A stretch of DNA of 64,000 bases, taken from contig DASYQD010000018.1 of NCBI GenBank assembly GCA_036005845.1, positions 37,822 through 101,821 of the forward strand, written 5' to 3'. The stretch comes from DASYQD01 sp036005845. Its GTDB lineage: Bacteria; Acidobacteriota; Thermoanaerobaculia; Multivoradales; JAIOJS01. A program made the position numbers and the translations under genes. Every line of letters starts with the position of its first letter. The first letter of the stretch is position 1. Shown here piece after piece: positions 26,217 to 34,104 of this stretch. Under the pieces are notes generated by a model. It saw only the letters and a list, made by a program, of their open reading frames with translations, was not told the DNA's origin and searched no databases.

Positions 26217-26702
26217 TTGCACAGCCTCTCGGGAGACCTCCCGTTTCCACTAGACGACGGAGCCTGCGGGCCTTGGCAGGATTCCGTGGCCGGAGGTCGC
26301 CTTTCCGGCGATCTTTGGTCGCCTCGGCTCGCTCGCGGAGAGCGCGCTGAGAGCCTGGTGTTTATTGCTATCCGCGGACGGGCCTGCCGGATCAGGATCC
26401 GCCGGGCGGACTTGCTGCATGGGATGTGATTTCTGGTGCGGCCCGCCTCGGCGCGCGGGTGTTCGGCGTCAGCACAGGACACTCCCTATCAGCGGGGGGG
26501 CGTCGAGCGCCTGCACCTGCCTTACGAGCTGCTCAGCGATGCGCGGCTCGAGCTCGCCGGTGCGCTTCGGTTGCCGACCTTATCGGTGGCGGGGCACACC
26601 GTGATCAGGCGGCTGACTCTGATCGGACGGCACGGTCGGATCGAGACCTGCTTGTACCCGGTCTTTCTGCCGGACGCGGATGCCCACAGCGTCCTAGGGT
26701 AG
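26217..26702 (+). pseudogene. decayed peroxiredoxin gene
   Basis: Fragments of one peroxiredoxin (AhpC/TSA family) lie in successive frames. They are LSGDLPFPLDDGACG near 26226, VYCYPRTGLPDQDPPGG near 26360, RLGARVFGVST near 26445, and then, after another shift near 26480, QDTPYQRGGVERLHLPYELL followed by LPTLSVAGHTVIRRLTLI and a terminal YPVFLPDADAH. In intact relatives the block carrying the catalytic Cys (GARGCTPQSCAFRDH-like) lies between the second and third pieces; here the sequence jumps from AAWDVISG directly to AARLGARVFG, so it is deleted. At least three frameshifts plus the deletion make it non-functional. Confidence 0.75.
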
Positions 26703-26773
26703 ATTGCCAAGGCCGGCGCCTGAGGGACCATCGAGCACCCGTCGGCGCCGGCGACAACCAGGAGAGAGCAGCG

Positions 26774-27199
26774 ATGGCGAGAGTGACCGGGATCGGCGGT
26801 GTGTTCTTCAAGAGCAGGGGCGACCACAAGGCCGTGGCGGCCTGGTATCAGAAGCACCTGGGCATGGCGCCCGAGCCTTGGGGCGGCGTGATCCTCAAGT
26901 GGCCGGAGGACAAAGCCGCGGACGGGGGTCTTACCGTTTGGCATGTCGCCGGCAGCGACAGCAAGTGGTTCAGCCCCAGCGAGTCGTCCTTCATGATCAA
27001 TTACCGCGTCGACGATCTCGACGGGCTGCTCGCGCAGCTGCGCGCCGACGGAGTGGAAGTCGTGGGCGAGCCGCAGTCGGATGACAACGGCAAGTTCGCC
27101 TGGATCCTGGACCCGGACGGCAACAAGGTCGAGCTCTGGCAGCCCATGAGCGGCAAAGACGAGAACCAGGAGGACGCCGCCGCGAAGCCGCAAGCGTAG
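26774..27199 (+). CDS. VOC/glyoxalase-family protein
   Basis: A 141-residue protein with a good GGAGAGAG Shine-Dalgarno sequence. It has the paired beta-alpha-beta-beta-beta units of the vicinal oxygen chelate fold: GIGGVFFKSRGDHKAVAAWY and LGMAPEPWGG in the first, FMINYRVDDLDGLLAQLRA and the terminal FAWILDPDGNKVELWQP in the second. The last motif supplies the conserved metal-binding Glu of the family. Members range from glyoxalases to dioxygenases and resistance proteins, so the substrate cannot be stated. The gene stands alone after the decayed peroxiredoxin. Confidence 0.85.
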   Translation: MARVTGIGGVFFKSRGDHKAVAAWYQKHLGMAPEPWGGVILKWPEDKAADGGLTVWHVAGSDSKWFSPSESSFMINYRVDDLDGLLAQLRADGVEVVGEPQSDDNGKFAWILDPDGNKVELWQPMSGKDENQEDAAAKPQA

Positions 27200-27260
27200 G
27201 GCCCGCCGCCAAGGTGCGTGCCCTTCCGCGCGTTGCGCGCTGACGCGCAGTTACCACTCC

Positions 27261-27752
27261 ATGAGGCCGAACCGTCGTCCGCTCGCGCTGCATCGTCGTC
27301 TGCCGGCGCTGAATCGTCATCTGCTCGTGCTCGGCGCGCTCGCTCTGCTTCTTTCCTCGTTCGCCTGCCGCCACGGCAGCTCCACGGAGCCTGGCGCCCG
27401 CACGCTCTTTCTCGTCTACAGCGAGCCCTCCTCGTTTCCGCCGCCGGGCGACCCGGGCTGTACCCACCACAACGCCCCGGCGTTTCTGCACGCGATGACG
27501 GATTGGGGTGGCGCCGGCACGCTCCAGCCGCGAGAGGGCCGGGTGCACTCGCTGCTGTTCGACGCGCCGCCTCCCGGCGAGCACTGGCTCCAGGTCTTTG
27601 ACTATCGGTTCTGCGCCACGGGTTGCCCGATCGCGGTCGAGGGTCTCTCCATCAACAGCGTGCAGCTACGGCGAGTCTCGCCGTCCGGCGGCGCATCGTC
27701 GTGTCCGGTCGTGTGGTTCAGCCTCGGCTCCCACGGCTCGGTCTCGCCCTAG
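27261..27752 (+). CDS. putative lipoprotein of unknown function
   Basis: A 163-residue protein with a basic N-terminus, a hydrophobic stretch (LLVLGALALLLSSFA) and a lipobox-like LSSFAC that would place the lipidated Cys at 36. The mature part has several cysteines (GDPGCTHHNAP, FCATGCP, SSCPVVW) that may form disulfides. No domain is recognised. It is not clearly in an operon and converges with the next gene. Confidence 0.5.
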   Translation: MRPNRRPLALHRRLPALNRHLLVLGALALLLSSFACRHGSSTEPGARTLFLVYSEPSSFPPPGDPGCTHHNAPAFLHAMTDWGGAGTLQPREGRVHSLLFDAPPPGEHWLQVFDYRFCATGCPIAVEGLSINSVQLRRVSPSGGASSCPVVWFSLGSHGSVSP

Positions 27753-27756
27753 TTTC

Positions 27757-28395
27757 TTACCGCGGTGAGGCGGGAGCCGCGGGCAGCTCCTGCAGCACCT
27801 TGCCGTCGGAGTCGAGGAACTGGATCGACGCGGCGCCTTCCGGGGCAACCTTCAAGACCAGGCGCTGCTTCCCCCCCGCATCGGCGAGCGCCAGTTGCGC
27901 GACGCCGTCATCGCCGCGGCCCACGAAGACGCGTCGTTGGTTCGGTCCGCCGGGCGGGCTGTCTCGGATGATGAGCCCGGCCCGCCGCACTTCGTGGTCG
28001 TTGACGCCCATGAGCTGCACTTCCTGGCTCGCACCGTAGCGATCGAAGGTGAGGCTGCCGCCGGCGTCGGCCACCTCGCCCTTTTCGTTCTTGTGCCCCG
28101 CGAAGATGAGGCCGCCGTTCTCGCTGCCTTCGTCGTTGAGGAAGATGAGCCCGGCATACGGCCGGGGCTCGCTCGCCGTTTCCTTGCCGTGCACGTACAC
28201 GCCCGGCAGGCGCGTGCGATCGCTGATGACCAGCCGCAGGGTCCCGTCGGGCTCGACGACGTTGATGCGCTGCACGTCGATCTCGTCGAAGCTCGGGTGC
28301 TTCGCGGGTGCGGCGGCGAGCAGCACCGTACCCGCGAGGACCACGGTCAGAACGCCGGAATAGACGACTAGGAACCTCTCGCCTCTCTTGGCCAT
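27757..28395 (-). CDS. exported hypothetical protein with beta-repeat domain
   Basis: A 212-residue protein with an N-terminal signal anchor (VVYSGVLTVVLAGTVLLAAA). The rest alternates short strands: INVVEPDGTLRLVISDR, AGLIFLNDEGSENGGLIF, LTFDRYGASQEVQLMG, and RVFVGRGDDGVAQLAL. This regular pattern looks like a beta-helix or beta-solenoid. Similar predicted exported proteins occur in several soil phyla without an assigned role. An AAGGAG Shine-Dalgarno sequence precedes the ATG. Confidence 0.7.
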   Translation of the reverse strand: MAKRGERFLVVYSGVLTVVLAGTVLLAAAPAKHPSFDEIDVQRINVVEPDGTLRLVISDRTRLPGVYVHGKETASEPRPYAGLIFLNDEGSENGGLIFAGHKNEKGEVADAGGSLTFDRYGASQEVQLMGVNDHEVRRAGLIIRDSPPGGPNQRRVFVGRGDDGVAQLALADAGGKQRLVLKVAPEGAASIQFLDSDGKVLQELPAAPASPR

Positions 28396-28464
28396 GGCTG
28401 TCTCCTTCGTTGACCGCCAAGAGAGTGTATGGCTGGGATGCGGGCGTGCCCGCGCGGGCCGGTG

Positions 28465-29157
28465 TCAGCGGGTGACCGTCACCGGCTGGTCGCGATACAT
28501 CTGCGGGTAGAGCCGCTTGAGCGCCGCCACCTTCGGCAGGTCGTTGCGCACGATGTAAGGGTGCGTCGGGTTGTGGATGAGGAAGTCCTGGTGGTAGCCC
28601 TCGGCGGCGTAGAACGCCTTCAGCGGTTCCACCTTGGTCACGATCGGATCGTCGAAGATCGCCGCCTTGCCGAGCTGGGTGATGTAGGCGCGGGCAACGC
28701 GCTCCTGCGCCGGCGAGGCGAAGAAGATCTGCGAGCGGTAGCTCGACCCGCTGTCCGGGCCCTGGCGGTCGAGCTCGGTGGGGTCGTGGGCGACGGAGAA
28801 GTAGAGCCGCAGGAGCTGGCCGTATGACACCTTCGCGGGGTCGAAGGTGATCTCGACCGCTTCGGCGTGCCCGGTGCGCTCCGTGGTCACCTGGTCGTAG
28901 GTCGCCGTCGCCTTGTCGCCGCCCGAGTAGCCGGCGACGACCTTGGTGACGCCGTCGACGTGCTCGAACATCCCCTGCATCCCCCAGAAGCAGCCGCCGG
29001 CGAGCACGGCGACCTCGGTGTGTTTGGCCGGCGCCACGGGCGCGTCGACCGCCGGCGCGGGGATCACTTTGTCGATGGCATCGGCGCTGGAGGAGCGGGC
29101 GAGGAAGCCGGCGGCGAGGGCGGCGCCGGCGATGGTGACGAGCAGCTTCGATCGCAT
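28465..29157 (-). CDS. msrA: periplasmic peptide methionine sulfoxide reductase A
   Basis: A 230-residue protein from the ATG at 29157 with an AGGGAGA Shine-Dalgarno sequence. Residues 1-27 form a signal peptide, then comes the MsrA domain with the catalytic motif GGCFWG (Cys56). The family blocks YDQVTTERTGHAEAVEI and FFSVAHDPT-like (LYFSVAHDPTELDRQGPD) and YRSQIFF are also present, as is a late FYAAEGYHQDF. It repairs oxidised methionine (S-sulfoxide) in envelope proteins, taking electrons from a thiol carrier. The resolving Cys of classic E. coli MsrA is not obvious near the C-terminus, so a partner thiol may recycle it. Confidence 0.93.
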   Translation of the reverse strand: MRSKLLVTIAGAALAAGFLARSSSADAIDKVIPAPAVDAPVAPAKHTEVAVLAGGCFWGMQGMFEHVDGVTKVVAGYSGGDKATATYDQVTTERTGHAEAVEITFDPAKVSYGQLLRLYFSVAHDPTELDRQGPDSGSSYRSQIFFASPAQERVARAYITQLGKAAIFDDPIVTKVEPLKAFYAAEGYHQDFLIHNPTHPYIVRNDLPKVAALKRLYPQMYRDQPVTVTR

Positions 29158-29285
29158 GATTGGGTGTCTCCCTTCGACGTGGGCTGCACGACGATGGGGC
29201 GTCGGCAACGCTCCATGGTACGTCTCGCCGCTGCCGGCGGATTTCGGGAGTCGAGCCGCCAAGGGTACGCTCGTCGAAGTAGCGC

Positions 29286-29894
29286 ATGCCCTTCGCTCGC
29301 CAGCTGGCGCGGCCACGCGGATTGTTGGGCCTCCTCGCCGGCGAGGCGCTGGCCTGGCAGAACCGCGAGGTCAACGCTTGGACGCTCTCGCTGCTCGGCC
29401 TCGGCGTCGAGGACCGCATCGTCGAGATCGGCTTCGGCCCCGGCGTGGGAGTGAGACTGGCGGCGGCGCGAGCGCGGCGGGGCCTGGTGGCCGGGGTGGA
29501 TCCATCGTCGATGATGGTGCGGCGAGCGCGGTGGCGCAACCAGCGCGCGGTACGCCGCGGGCGAGTCGACCTGCGCCGCGGCACCGTGGAGGAGCTGCCG
29601 TGGGTCGACGCCACCTTCACGCACGCGTGGAGCGTCAACACGTTCTTCGAGTGGCCCGACCAGGCGGCGGGGCTCGCCGAGGTGGCGCGCGTGCTACGGC
29701 CTGGCGGCCGACTGGCCCTCACCACGCAGGCGCGGTGGGCGCATGACGAGGCCGAGGCGAAGGACGCCACCCGCGAGGCGCTCGATCTCCTCGCTGCCGC
29801 GGGTTTCCACGAGCTCGAGGTGAAGCGGCGCCGGATGAAGCCGCTGCCCGCCGTTTGCCTCCTCGGCAGCAAGCTGGCTGTCAGCGCTGGCTGA
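29286..29894 (+). CDS. class I SAM-dependent methyltransferase
   Basis: A 202-residue protein with SAM-binding motif I RIVEIGFGPGVGVRLAA, motif II GLVAGVDPSSMMVRRA and a later LRPGGRLALTTQARW. The family resembles small-molecule or quinone-type methyltransferases (UbiE-like). The substrate is unknown. It is divergent from msrA and converges with the GT14 gene, overlapping its 3' end by 14 bases. Confidence 0.82.
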   Translation: MPFARQLARPRGLLGLLAGEALAWQNREVNAWTLSLLGLGVEDRIVEIGFGPGVGVRLAAARARRGLVAGVDPSSMMVRRARWRNQRAVRRGRVDLRRGTVEELPWVDATFTHAWSVNTFFEWPDQAAGLAEVARVLRPGGRLALTTQARWAHDEAEAKDATREALDLLAAAGFHELEVKRRRMKPLPAVCLLGSKLAVSAG

Positions 29895-30834
29895 TCGCGA
29901 TCGCAGCGGACGCCTGTCGCTCGTTGCGAAGGTGCTCGTCGAGGTAATCGAGCAGAGCAGCGTCGACGTCGGGGTCCACCTTCCGCCCGAAGTGGCATCC
30001 GCTCGCCACCAGCGCCGGCCCATCGCTCAGCCGCCAAGTGCTCGGGTGGCCGTCCTTGCCGAAGATCGTGGCGATGCAGCGACGGTGGTCGTTGGCGAAC
30101 CGCAGGCCCTTCTCGCCGAGGAGCACGGTCTGCACGAAGGCTTCGTCGGGGCAGATGGTGCCTTCGAAGTAGCTCACGAGGTCGGGCTCGCCGCGGTACG
30201 CGGCCATCACTTTGTCGACCGCCACTCTTCGCAGCGTCGTCCACTGCGAGCCGCGGTAGACGGTCCTGCCGCGCAGCGCCGGGATCTCGCGCAACCGCCG
30301 GCCGAGGCGCGGTCCGTACGTCAGGTGCACCTGGAACCAGGGCTGCCAGCTGTTCGCCTTGCGCAGCACGCGCAGCAGCGGCAGCGCGCGCGGCTTGTCG
30401 ACGTACTCGTAGCAGTAGCGCACGCGCCCTTGTCGCCGCCGGCCGTCCTCGAAAGGCTCGTGGATCGGGAAATAGGTCATGTACCCGTCCCACTCGCCGG
30501 CCGCGAGCTCGGCTTCGGTCTTCGCCAGCGGCTGCAGCGGGTAGTCGGCTCCCGACAAATACACGAGCCAGTCGTAGTCGACACCGCGCTTTTCGAGCAG
30601 CTCGACGGCGGTGAAGTAGGGCTCGAGCAGGCTCCAGTAGCCGCGGCGTCCCTGCCGAGCGTGGCGGAAGTGGAGCGTGTCGAGCGTCCGTAGCCGCTCC
30701 TCGTCGAGCGGCGGCGCGGTCGGGCAGTGGCCGACGACGAGCGCGGCGTCGGAGCTGCCTTCTCGCAACCGCGTGAGCAGCCGCAACACCTGGTCGGGCT
30801 GGCGGTGCGTCTGTACGAAGTAGGCGACGCGCAC
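29881..30834 (-). CDS. GT14-like (core-2/I-branching) glycosyltransferase
   Basis: A 317-residue protein starting at a GTG. The N-terminus VAYFVQTHRQPDQVLRLL, the middle VDYDWLVYLSGADYPLQPL and GSQWTTLRRVAVDKVM, and ICPDEAFVQTVLL are the hallmark blocks of GT14 beta-1,6-N-acetylglucosaminyl- or xylosyltransferase-like enzymes. The Cys-containing CPDE supplies the catalytic base region. The acceptor is unknown. It follows the next minus-strand transferase gene by 11 bases, so the two probably form an operon for a surface glycan. Confidence 0.85.
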   Translation of the reverse strand: MRVAYFVQTHRQPDQVLRLLTRLREGSSDAALVVGHCPTAPPLDEERLRTLDTLHFRHARQGRRGYWSLLEPYFTAVELLEKRGVDYDWLVYLSGADYPLQPLAKTEAELAAGEWDGYMTYFPIHEPFEDGRRRQGRVRYCYEYVDKPRALPLLRVLRKANSWQPWFQVHLTYGPRLGRRLREIPALRGRTVYRGSQWTTLRRVAVDKVMAAYRGEPDLVSYFEGTICPDEAFVQTVLLGEKGLRFANDHRRCIATIFGKDGHPSTWRLSDGPALVASGCHFGRKVDPDVDAALLDYLDEHLRNERQASAAIAISQR

Positions 30835-30845
30835 CGGCGATCCAC

Positions 30846-31808
30846 CTAGGCCGTCGCGGCCGACGCCGCGGCGGCCTCACTATTTTCGAGCGCCCGCAGC
30901 TCGCCGAACCGTGACAGGTAATCCAGGTACAGATCGGTGATGCGGTCGAGCGACGTCGCCACCCGCACCGCCGCGAGCTGCTCGAGCGCGCGCTTCCACT
31001 CCGTGCCGCCGATTCGCCGCTCGAGCACGGCGATCGCCGCGATCACCGCCTCGCGATCGGGATCGGTGTAGAAGGGGTAGTCGTCGCCGAGGTGCTCGCG
31101 CGCCGCTTCGTCGCGGCTGGTGAGCAGCACGGCGTTGCACGCCGCTGCCGTCGCCACTTTGTTGTTGGGCTTGTAAAGCACCTCGCGCCTGGTGCCGCGC
31201 ACCGACAGGTGCGCATTGAATTCGGATGCGCGGCCGAACCAGTCGTCGAAGACGGTGGTGAGGCCCGGGATCGCCTCTTTGAACGGCAGCGAGCGCGGGT
31301 CGCCGATGAAGCCCAGCCGCAGGCGGTCGTCGGGCACGGTGCGCGGGCGGTAGCGCTCGTCCCAGTGCTGCGGGATGAGCACGGCGCCGGGGCGGCCGCC
31401 GCCGAAGTCTTCGAGCGCGCGGCGGCTCCGGAAGATCATGCCGTCCCAGGCGGCGGCGTAGCGGATGCCGCGCTTGAAGACGACGGTGTCCTGCACGTCG
31501 ACGACGATCGGGTTGCCGGCGCGCTTGGAGCGCCAGAGGTCGAGCAGGTCGATGCGCTTGACGAAGACGAGGATCGCATCACGCAGGCCGGCGAGCTCGC
31601 CGGCGAAGATGGAACGCGCCGCCACGCCGCGCCGGCGCAACGCCACCGCCATCTGGTCGGCGGCGATGTCGGTCGAGCCCTTCTGGTAGTACTTGACGAA
31701 GCACACTTCTCGTGCGGGCGAGGATTGGCGCGCGGGCGAGGAGCGGCGGCTCGGCGCCGGGGCCGGGCGGGCGGAGGCGTTGGAAGCGGCCATGGGGGAG
31801 AAGGGCAC
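30846..31808 (-). CDS. putative glycosyltransferase
   Basis: Up to 320 residues from a GTG at 31808, or 314 from an ATG at 31790; the first 30 residues are low-complexity Ala/Pro/Ser-rich. The fold is hinted at by VCFVKYYQKGSTDIAADQMA at the start of the domain, IVVDVQDTVVF, RPGAVLIPQHWD, LRLGFIGD and a late KVATAAACNAVLLTSRDEA, which resembles the donor-binding end of GT-B transferases. The exact family is not certain. It is upstream of the GT14 gene in the same operon. Confidence 0.65.
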   Translation of the reverse strand: MPFSPMAASNASARPAPAPSRRSSPARQSSPAREVCFVKYYQKGSTDIAADQMAVALRRRGVAARSIFAGELAGLRDAILVFVKRIDLLDLWRSKRAGNPIVVDVQDTVVFKRGIRYAAAWDGMIFRSRRALEDFGGGRPGAVLIPQHWDERYRPRTVPDDRLRLGFIGDPRSLPFKEAIPGLTTVFDDWFGRASEFNAHLSVRGTRREVLYKPNNKVATAAACNAVLLTSRDEAAREHLGDDYPFYTDPDREAVIAAIAVLERRIGGTEWKRALEQLAAVRVATSLDRITDLYLDYLSRFGELRALENSEAAAASAATA

Positions 31809-31857
31809 ACGCTATCAGCAGTACACTAGGCACGCCCACTCCAGCGAGGTGCTACTC

Positions 31858-32517
31858 ATGCGCCAGCCGCCCATCGCGCTGACCGGTCGTTTGTCGCTCG
31901 CCTGCGTGCTGCTCGCGCTGTCCTCACCGCTGCTCGCGCAGTCGCAAACCACTGCAGCGCCTCCGCGGCCCGCCGCCGGCGCCGCGGTGCAGTTTGAAGA
32001 CGAGGCCCTCGCCGCCGCCGACCGCGACGTGCTCGCGCGCGCCGCGCAGCAGGTCGGCCGCTGGGCGATGATCCAGCGCGTGGTGCAGGCGGTGAAGGCG
32101 CAGGAAGCGTCGCCGCCGGCGATGGAGCGCGTGCGCGCGATCGACGCGGCGTGGCAGCGCGGCGAGGACCCCGAAGGGCTCGCCACGTCGCTGGCGAAGA
32201 ACGATTGCGCGCAGGCGCTGCAGACGCTGATGTCGGCCAACCCCGGCTACGGCGACGCGTATGTCACCGACCACCAGGGCGCCATCGTTTGCATGACCGA
32301 CCGCACGAGCGACTACTGGCACGGCGACGAGGAGGCGTGGACGCGCGCGTATGCGGGCGGCGCCGGCGCCGTCGTCGTCGGCAAGAACGAGCGCGACGCG
32401 ACGACCGGGCTCGACGTGGTGCCGATCTCGGTGCCGATCAAGAGCGCCGGCCAGGTGATCGGTGTGCTGACGGTCGGGCGGATCGCGGCGCCGCCGGTGC
32501 ACGCCTCGCCGGGTTGA
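31858..32517 (+). CDS. exported PDC/Cache-like sensor-domain protein
   Basis: A 219-residue protein. Residues 1-27 are a signal peptide (LACVLLALSSPLLAQS). The mature part has a helical start and then a PDC-like ligand-sensing core: LMSANPGYGDAYVTDHQG, CMTDRTSDYWHGDEEAWTRAY, VVPISVPIKSAGQVIGVLTV. This resembles the extracellular halves of chemoreceptors or kinases, but no membrane helix or output domain follows, so it is a free periplasmic protein. The partner is not in view. Confidence 0.7.
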   Translation: MRQPPIALTGRLSLACVLLALSSPLLAQSQTTAAPPRPAAGAAVQFEDEALAAADRDVLARAAQQVGRWAMIQRVVQAVKAQEASPPAMERVRAIDAAWQRGEDPEGLATSLAKNDCAQALQTLMSANPGYGDAYVTDHQGAIVCMTDRTSDYWHGDEEAWTRAYAGGAGAVVVGKNERDATTGLDVVPISVPIKSAGQVIGVLTVGRIAAPPVHASPG

Positions 32518-32692
32518 TCGCGCCGCCGCGGAAACCCTTCCGCAGGCTTGTGTTATCATCGGTAGAGACTTACCTGTTCTCCGATGGCTGCAGTCCTCCC
32601 GGTTTGCCGGCCCGATGCCGGCGCTGATCGTTTCCCCCCGCTCTCCGCCAGAGGCCTTCCCGCCTGACACCCGTTACCCTTGGAGAGGAGCG

Positions 32693-32977
32693 ATGAAGAG
32701 GCTGTACGTTGGCAACCTTCCGTTCAGTGCCACCGAGGATGAGGTCCGCGACCTGTTCGAGCAGCACGGCCGCGTCCACTCCTGCTCGCTGATCAACGAC
32801 CGCGAGACCGGGCAGCCGCGCGGCTTCGGGTTCGTCGAGATGGAGGAGGAGGACGCCGACTCGGCGGTCGGCGCGCTCAACGGCTACTCCCTCGGCGGCC
32901 GCGCCTTGAAGGTGAACGAGGCCAAGCCTCGCGAGCCTCGCGGCGGTGGCGGCGGCGGACCGCGCCGTTCCTGGTAG
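32693..32977 (+). CDS. RRM-domain RNA-binding protein
   Basis: A 94-residue protein with one RNA recognition motif: RNP2 LYVGNL and RNP1 RGFGFVEM with the aromatic residues needed for RNA stacking, then a Gly/Arg-rich tail (GGGGGGPRRSW). Bacterial RRM proteins of this kind (Rbp family) are often cold-induced RNA chaperones. A GGAGAGGAG Shine-Dalgarno sequence precedes the ATG at 32693. The roughly 170-base leader after the previous gene could carry cold-responsive structure; I see no defined element in it. Confidence 0.92.
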   Translation: MKRLYVGNLPFSATEDEVRDLFEQHGRVHSCSLINDRETGQPRGFGFVEMEEEDADSAVGALNGYSLGGRALKVNEAKPREPRGGGGGGPRRSW

Positions 32978-33206
32978 CCCGCCTCCGCCGGCGGACGACC
33001 CGCAGGCTCTGGCGCTCGCGGTGCGCGAGGCCTGCCGTGCCGCGCTCGTCGAGGCGCACGAGGAGGCACTCGTCGCGGGCCTCTGCGGCGAGGGTGCGTG
33101 GGAGGCGGCGCTCGGCTCGCTGTCGCGGCTCGGCGCCGAGGAGTTGCTGGCGCGAGCGCGAAGCGGCGATCGAGAGCCGTCGGCTTCGCCCGTCGATCGG
33201 AAGTAG
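32946..33206 (+). CDS. small helical hypothetical protein
   Basis: An 86-residue frame that overlaps the last 32 bases of the RRM gene. The exact start is unclear and may be downstream. The core ALALAVREACRAALVEAHEE and LCGEGAWEAALGSLSRLG form two or three amphipathic helices. It resembles short proteins of unknown function in proteobacteria that have an acidic helix followed by an 'LC.EG.WE.A' motif; this is from memory and uncertain. It ends seven bases from the convergent PAP2 gene. Confidence 0.5.
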   Translation: MAAADRAVPGSPPPPADDPQALALAVREACRAALVEAHEEALVAGLCGEGAWEAALGSLSRLGAEELLARARSGDREPSASPVDRK

Positions 33207-33212
33207 TCGGGG

Positions 33213-33986
33213 CTAAGCGCGCGAGGCGCGATTCGCGCGCGGCGCGGCCGGCGGGCTCGCGTCGTCGGTGACTTCCGGCGGCAGACCCGCCGGCTCGACG
33301 GCGCCGCGGTGCTGCAGCGCCCGTACCGTGACGCCGCACGTCAGGGCCCAAAGGCCGCCCACGATCCAGCCGCCGATGACGTCGGTCGGGTAGTGGACGC
33401 CGAACAGCACGCGCGTGAAGCCGATGAGGATGACGAGCGCCGCCGCCAGCGCCAGCACGTAGAGCCGCACGCGCCGGTAGGGCACGAGCCGCGCGACGAG
33501 CACCGCGATCGACAGGTAGACGGCCGACGAGAGCAGCGCGTGGCCGCTGGGGAAGCTGGCGTTGCCGACGTGGACGAGCTGCGGCACGAGCACCGGCCGC
33601 GGGCGCGCGAAGAGGCGCTTGAGCACGTTCTCGAGCAGCATGGCGCCGCCGCCCGAACCGAGCATGGCGAGCGCCATCGCCTGTTTGCGCAGCAGCAGCA
33701 GGAAGCCGGCGGCGGCGAGCAGCACCGGCACCAGCACGGCGTGGCTGCCCAGCGCGGTGATGTCGCGCGCCGCGCTCAAGAGCCACGCCGGCCCGCGCAG
33801 GTGATCGGGCGCCGAAGGATCGCGCAACGCGCGCAGCGCCGCCTCGTCGAGCGCGCGGCTGTCGCCGTGGAGCACGGCAAAGGCGAGCGCGGCGAACAGC
33901 CAGACGCCGGCGACGACGAGCAATGCCAGCGCGAGAGCGCGGTGCTCGGGAGCGAAGCGGCGCGCGGTGGGCGGGGGCGCGGTCAT
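33213..33986 (-). CDS. PAP2-superfamily lipid phosphatase
   Basis: A 257-residue protein from ATG 33986 (an upstream in-frame start exists). Five to six membrane helices carry the three phosphatase motifs: KRLFARPRP, PSGH and, after RVLF, GVHYPTDVIGG. It hydrolyses lipid pyro- or monophosphates such as undecaprenyl pyrophosphate or phosphatidate at the periplasmic face. TAATCC lies four bases before the ATG. It is divergent from the ArnT-like gene, so recycling of a lipid carrier for glycan transfer is a reasonable but unproven role. Confidence 0.9.
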   Translation of the reverse strand: MTAPPPTARRFAPEHRALALALLVVAGVWLFAALAFAVLHGDSRALDEAALRALRDPSAPDHLRGPAWLLSAARDITALGSHAVLVPVLLAAAGFLLLLRKQAMALAMLGSGGGAMLLENVLKRLFARPRPVLVPQLVHVGNASFPSGHALLSSAVYLSIAVLVARLVPYRRVRLYVLALAAALVILIGFTRVLFGVHYPTDVIGGWIVGGLWALTCGVTVRALQHRGAVEPAGLPPEVTDDASPPAAPRANRASRA

Positions 33987-34104
33987 TGCAGGATTAGAGC
34001 CACGCGCGAGGCGCAACGACGCATCGTAGAGCGGTGCGGGCGCCGAGCGCTCCCTCGCGCCGCACCGTCAGCTGACCCGCCGGCCGCGGCGTAGGATGCG
34101 CGCC

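Noticed and set aside
25858..26250. Genes on either strand between the tandem repeat and the peroxiredoxin remnant
   Set aside because: Open frames exist on both strands, but none shows a coherent domain, a good start or a Shine-Dalgarno sequence.
27908..30880. 990-codon open frame on the minus strand
   Set aside because: It crosses msrA, a methyltransferase and the GT14 gene in other frames and is Arg/Ala/Pro-rich without domains, so it is a GC artefact.
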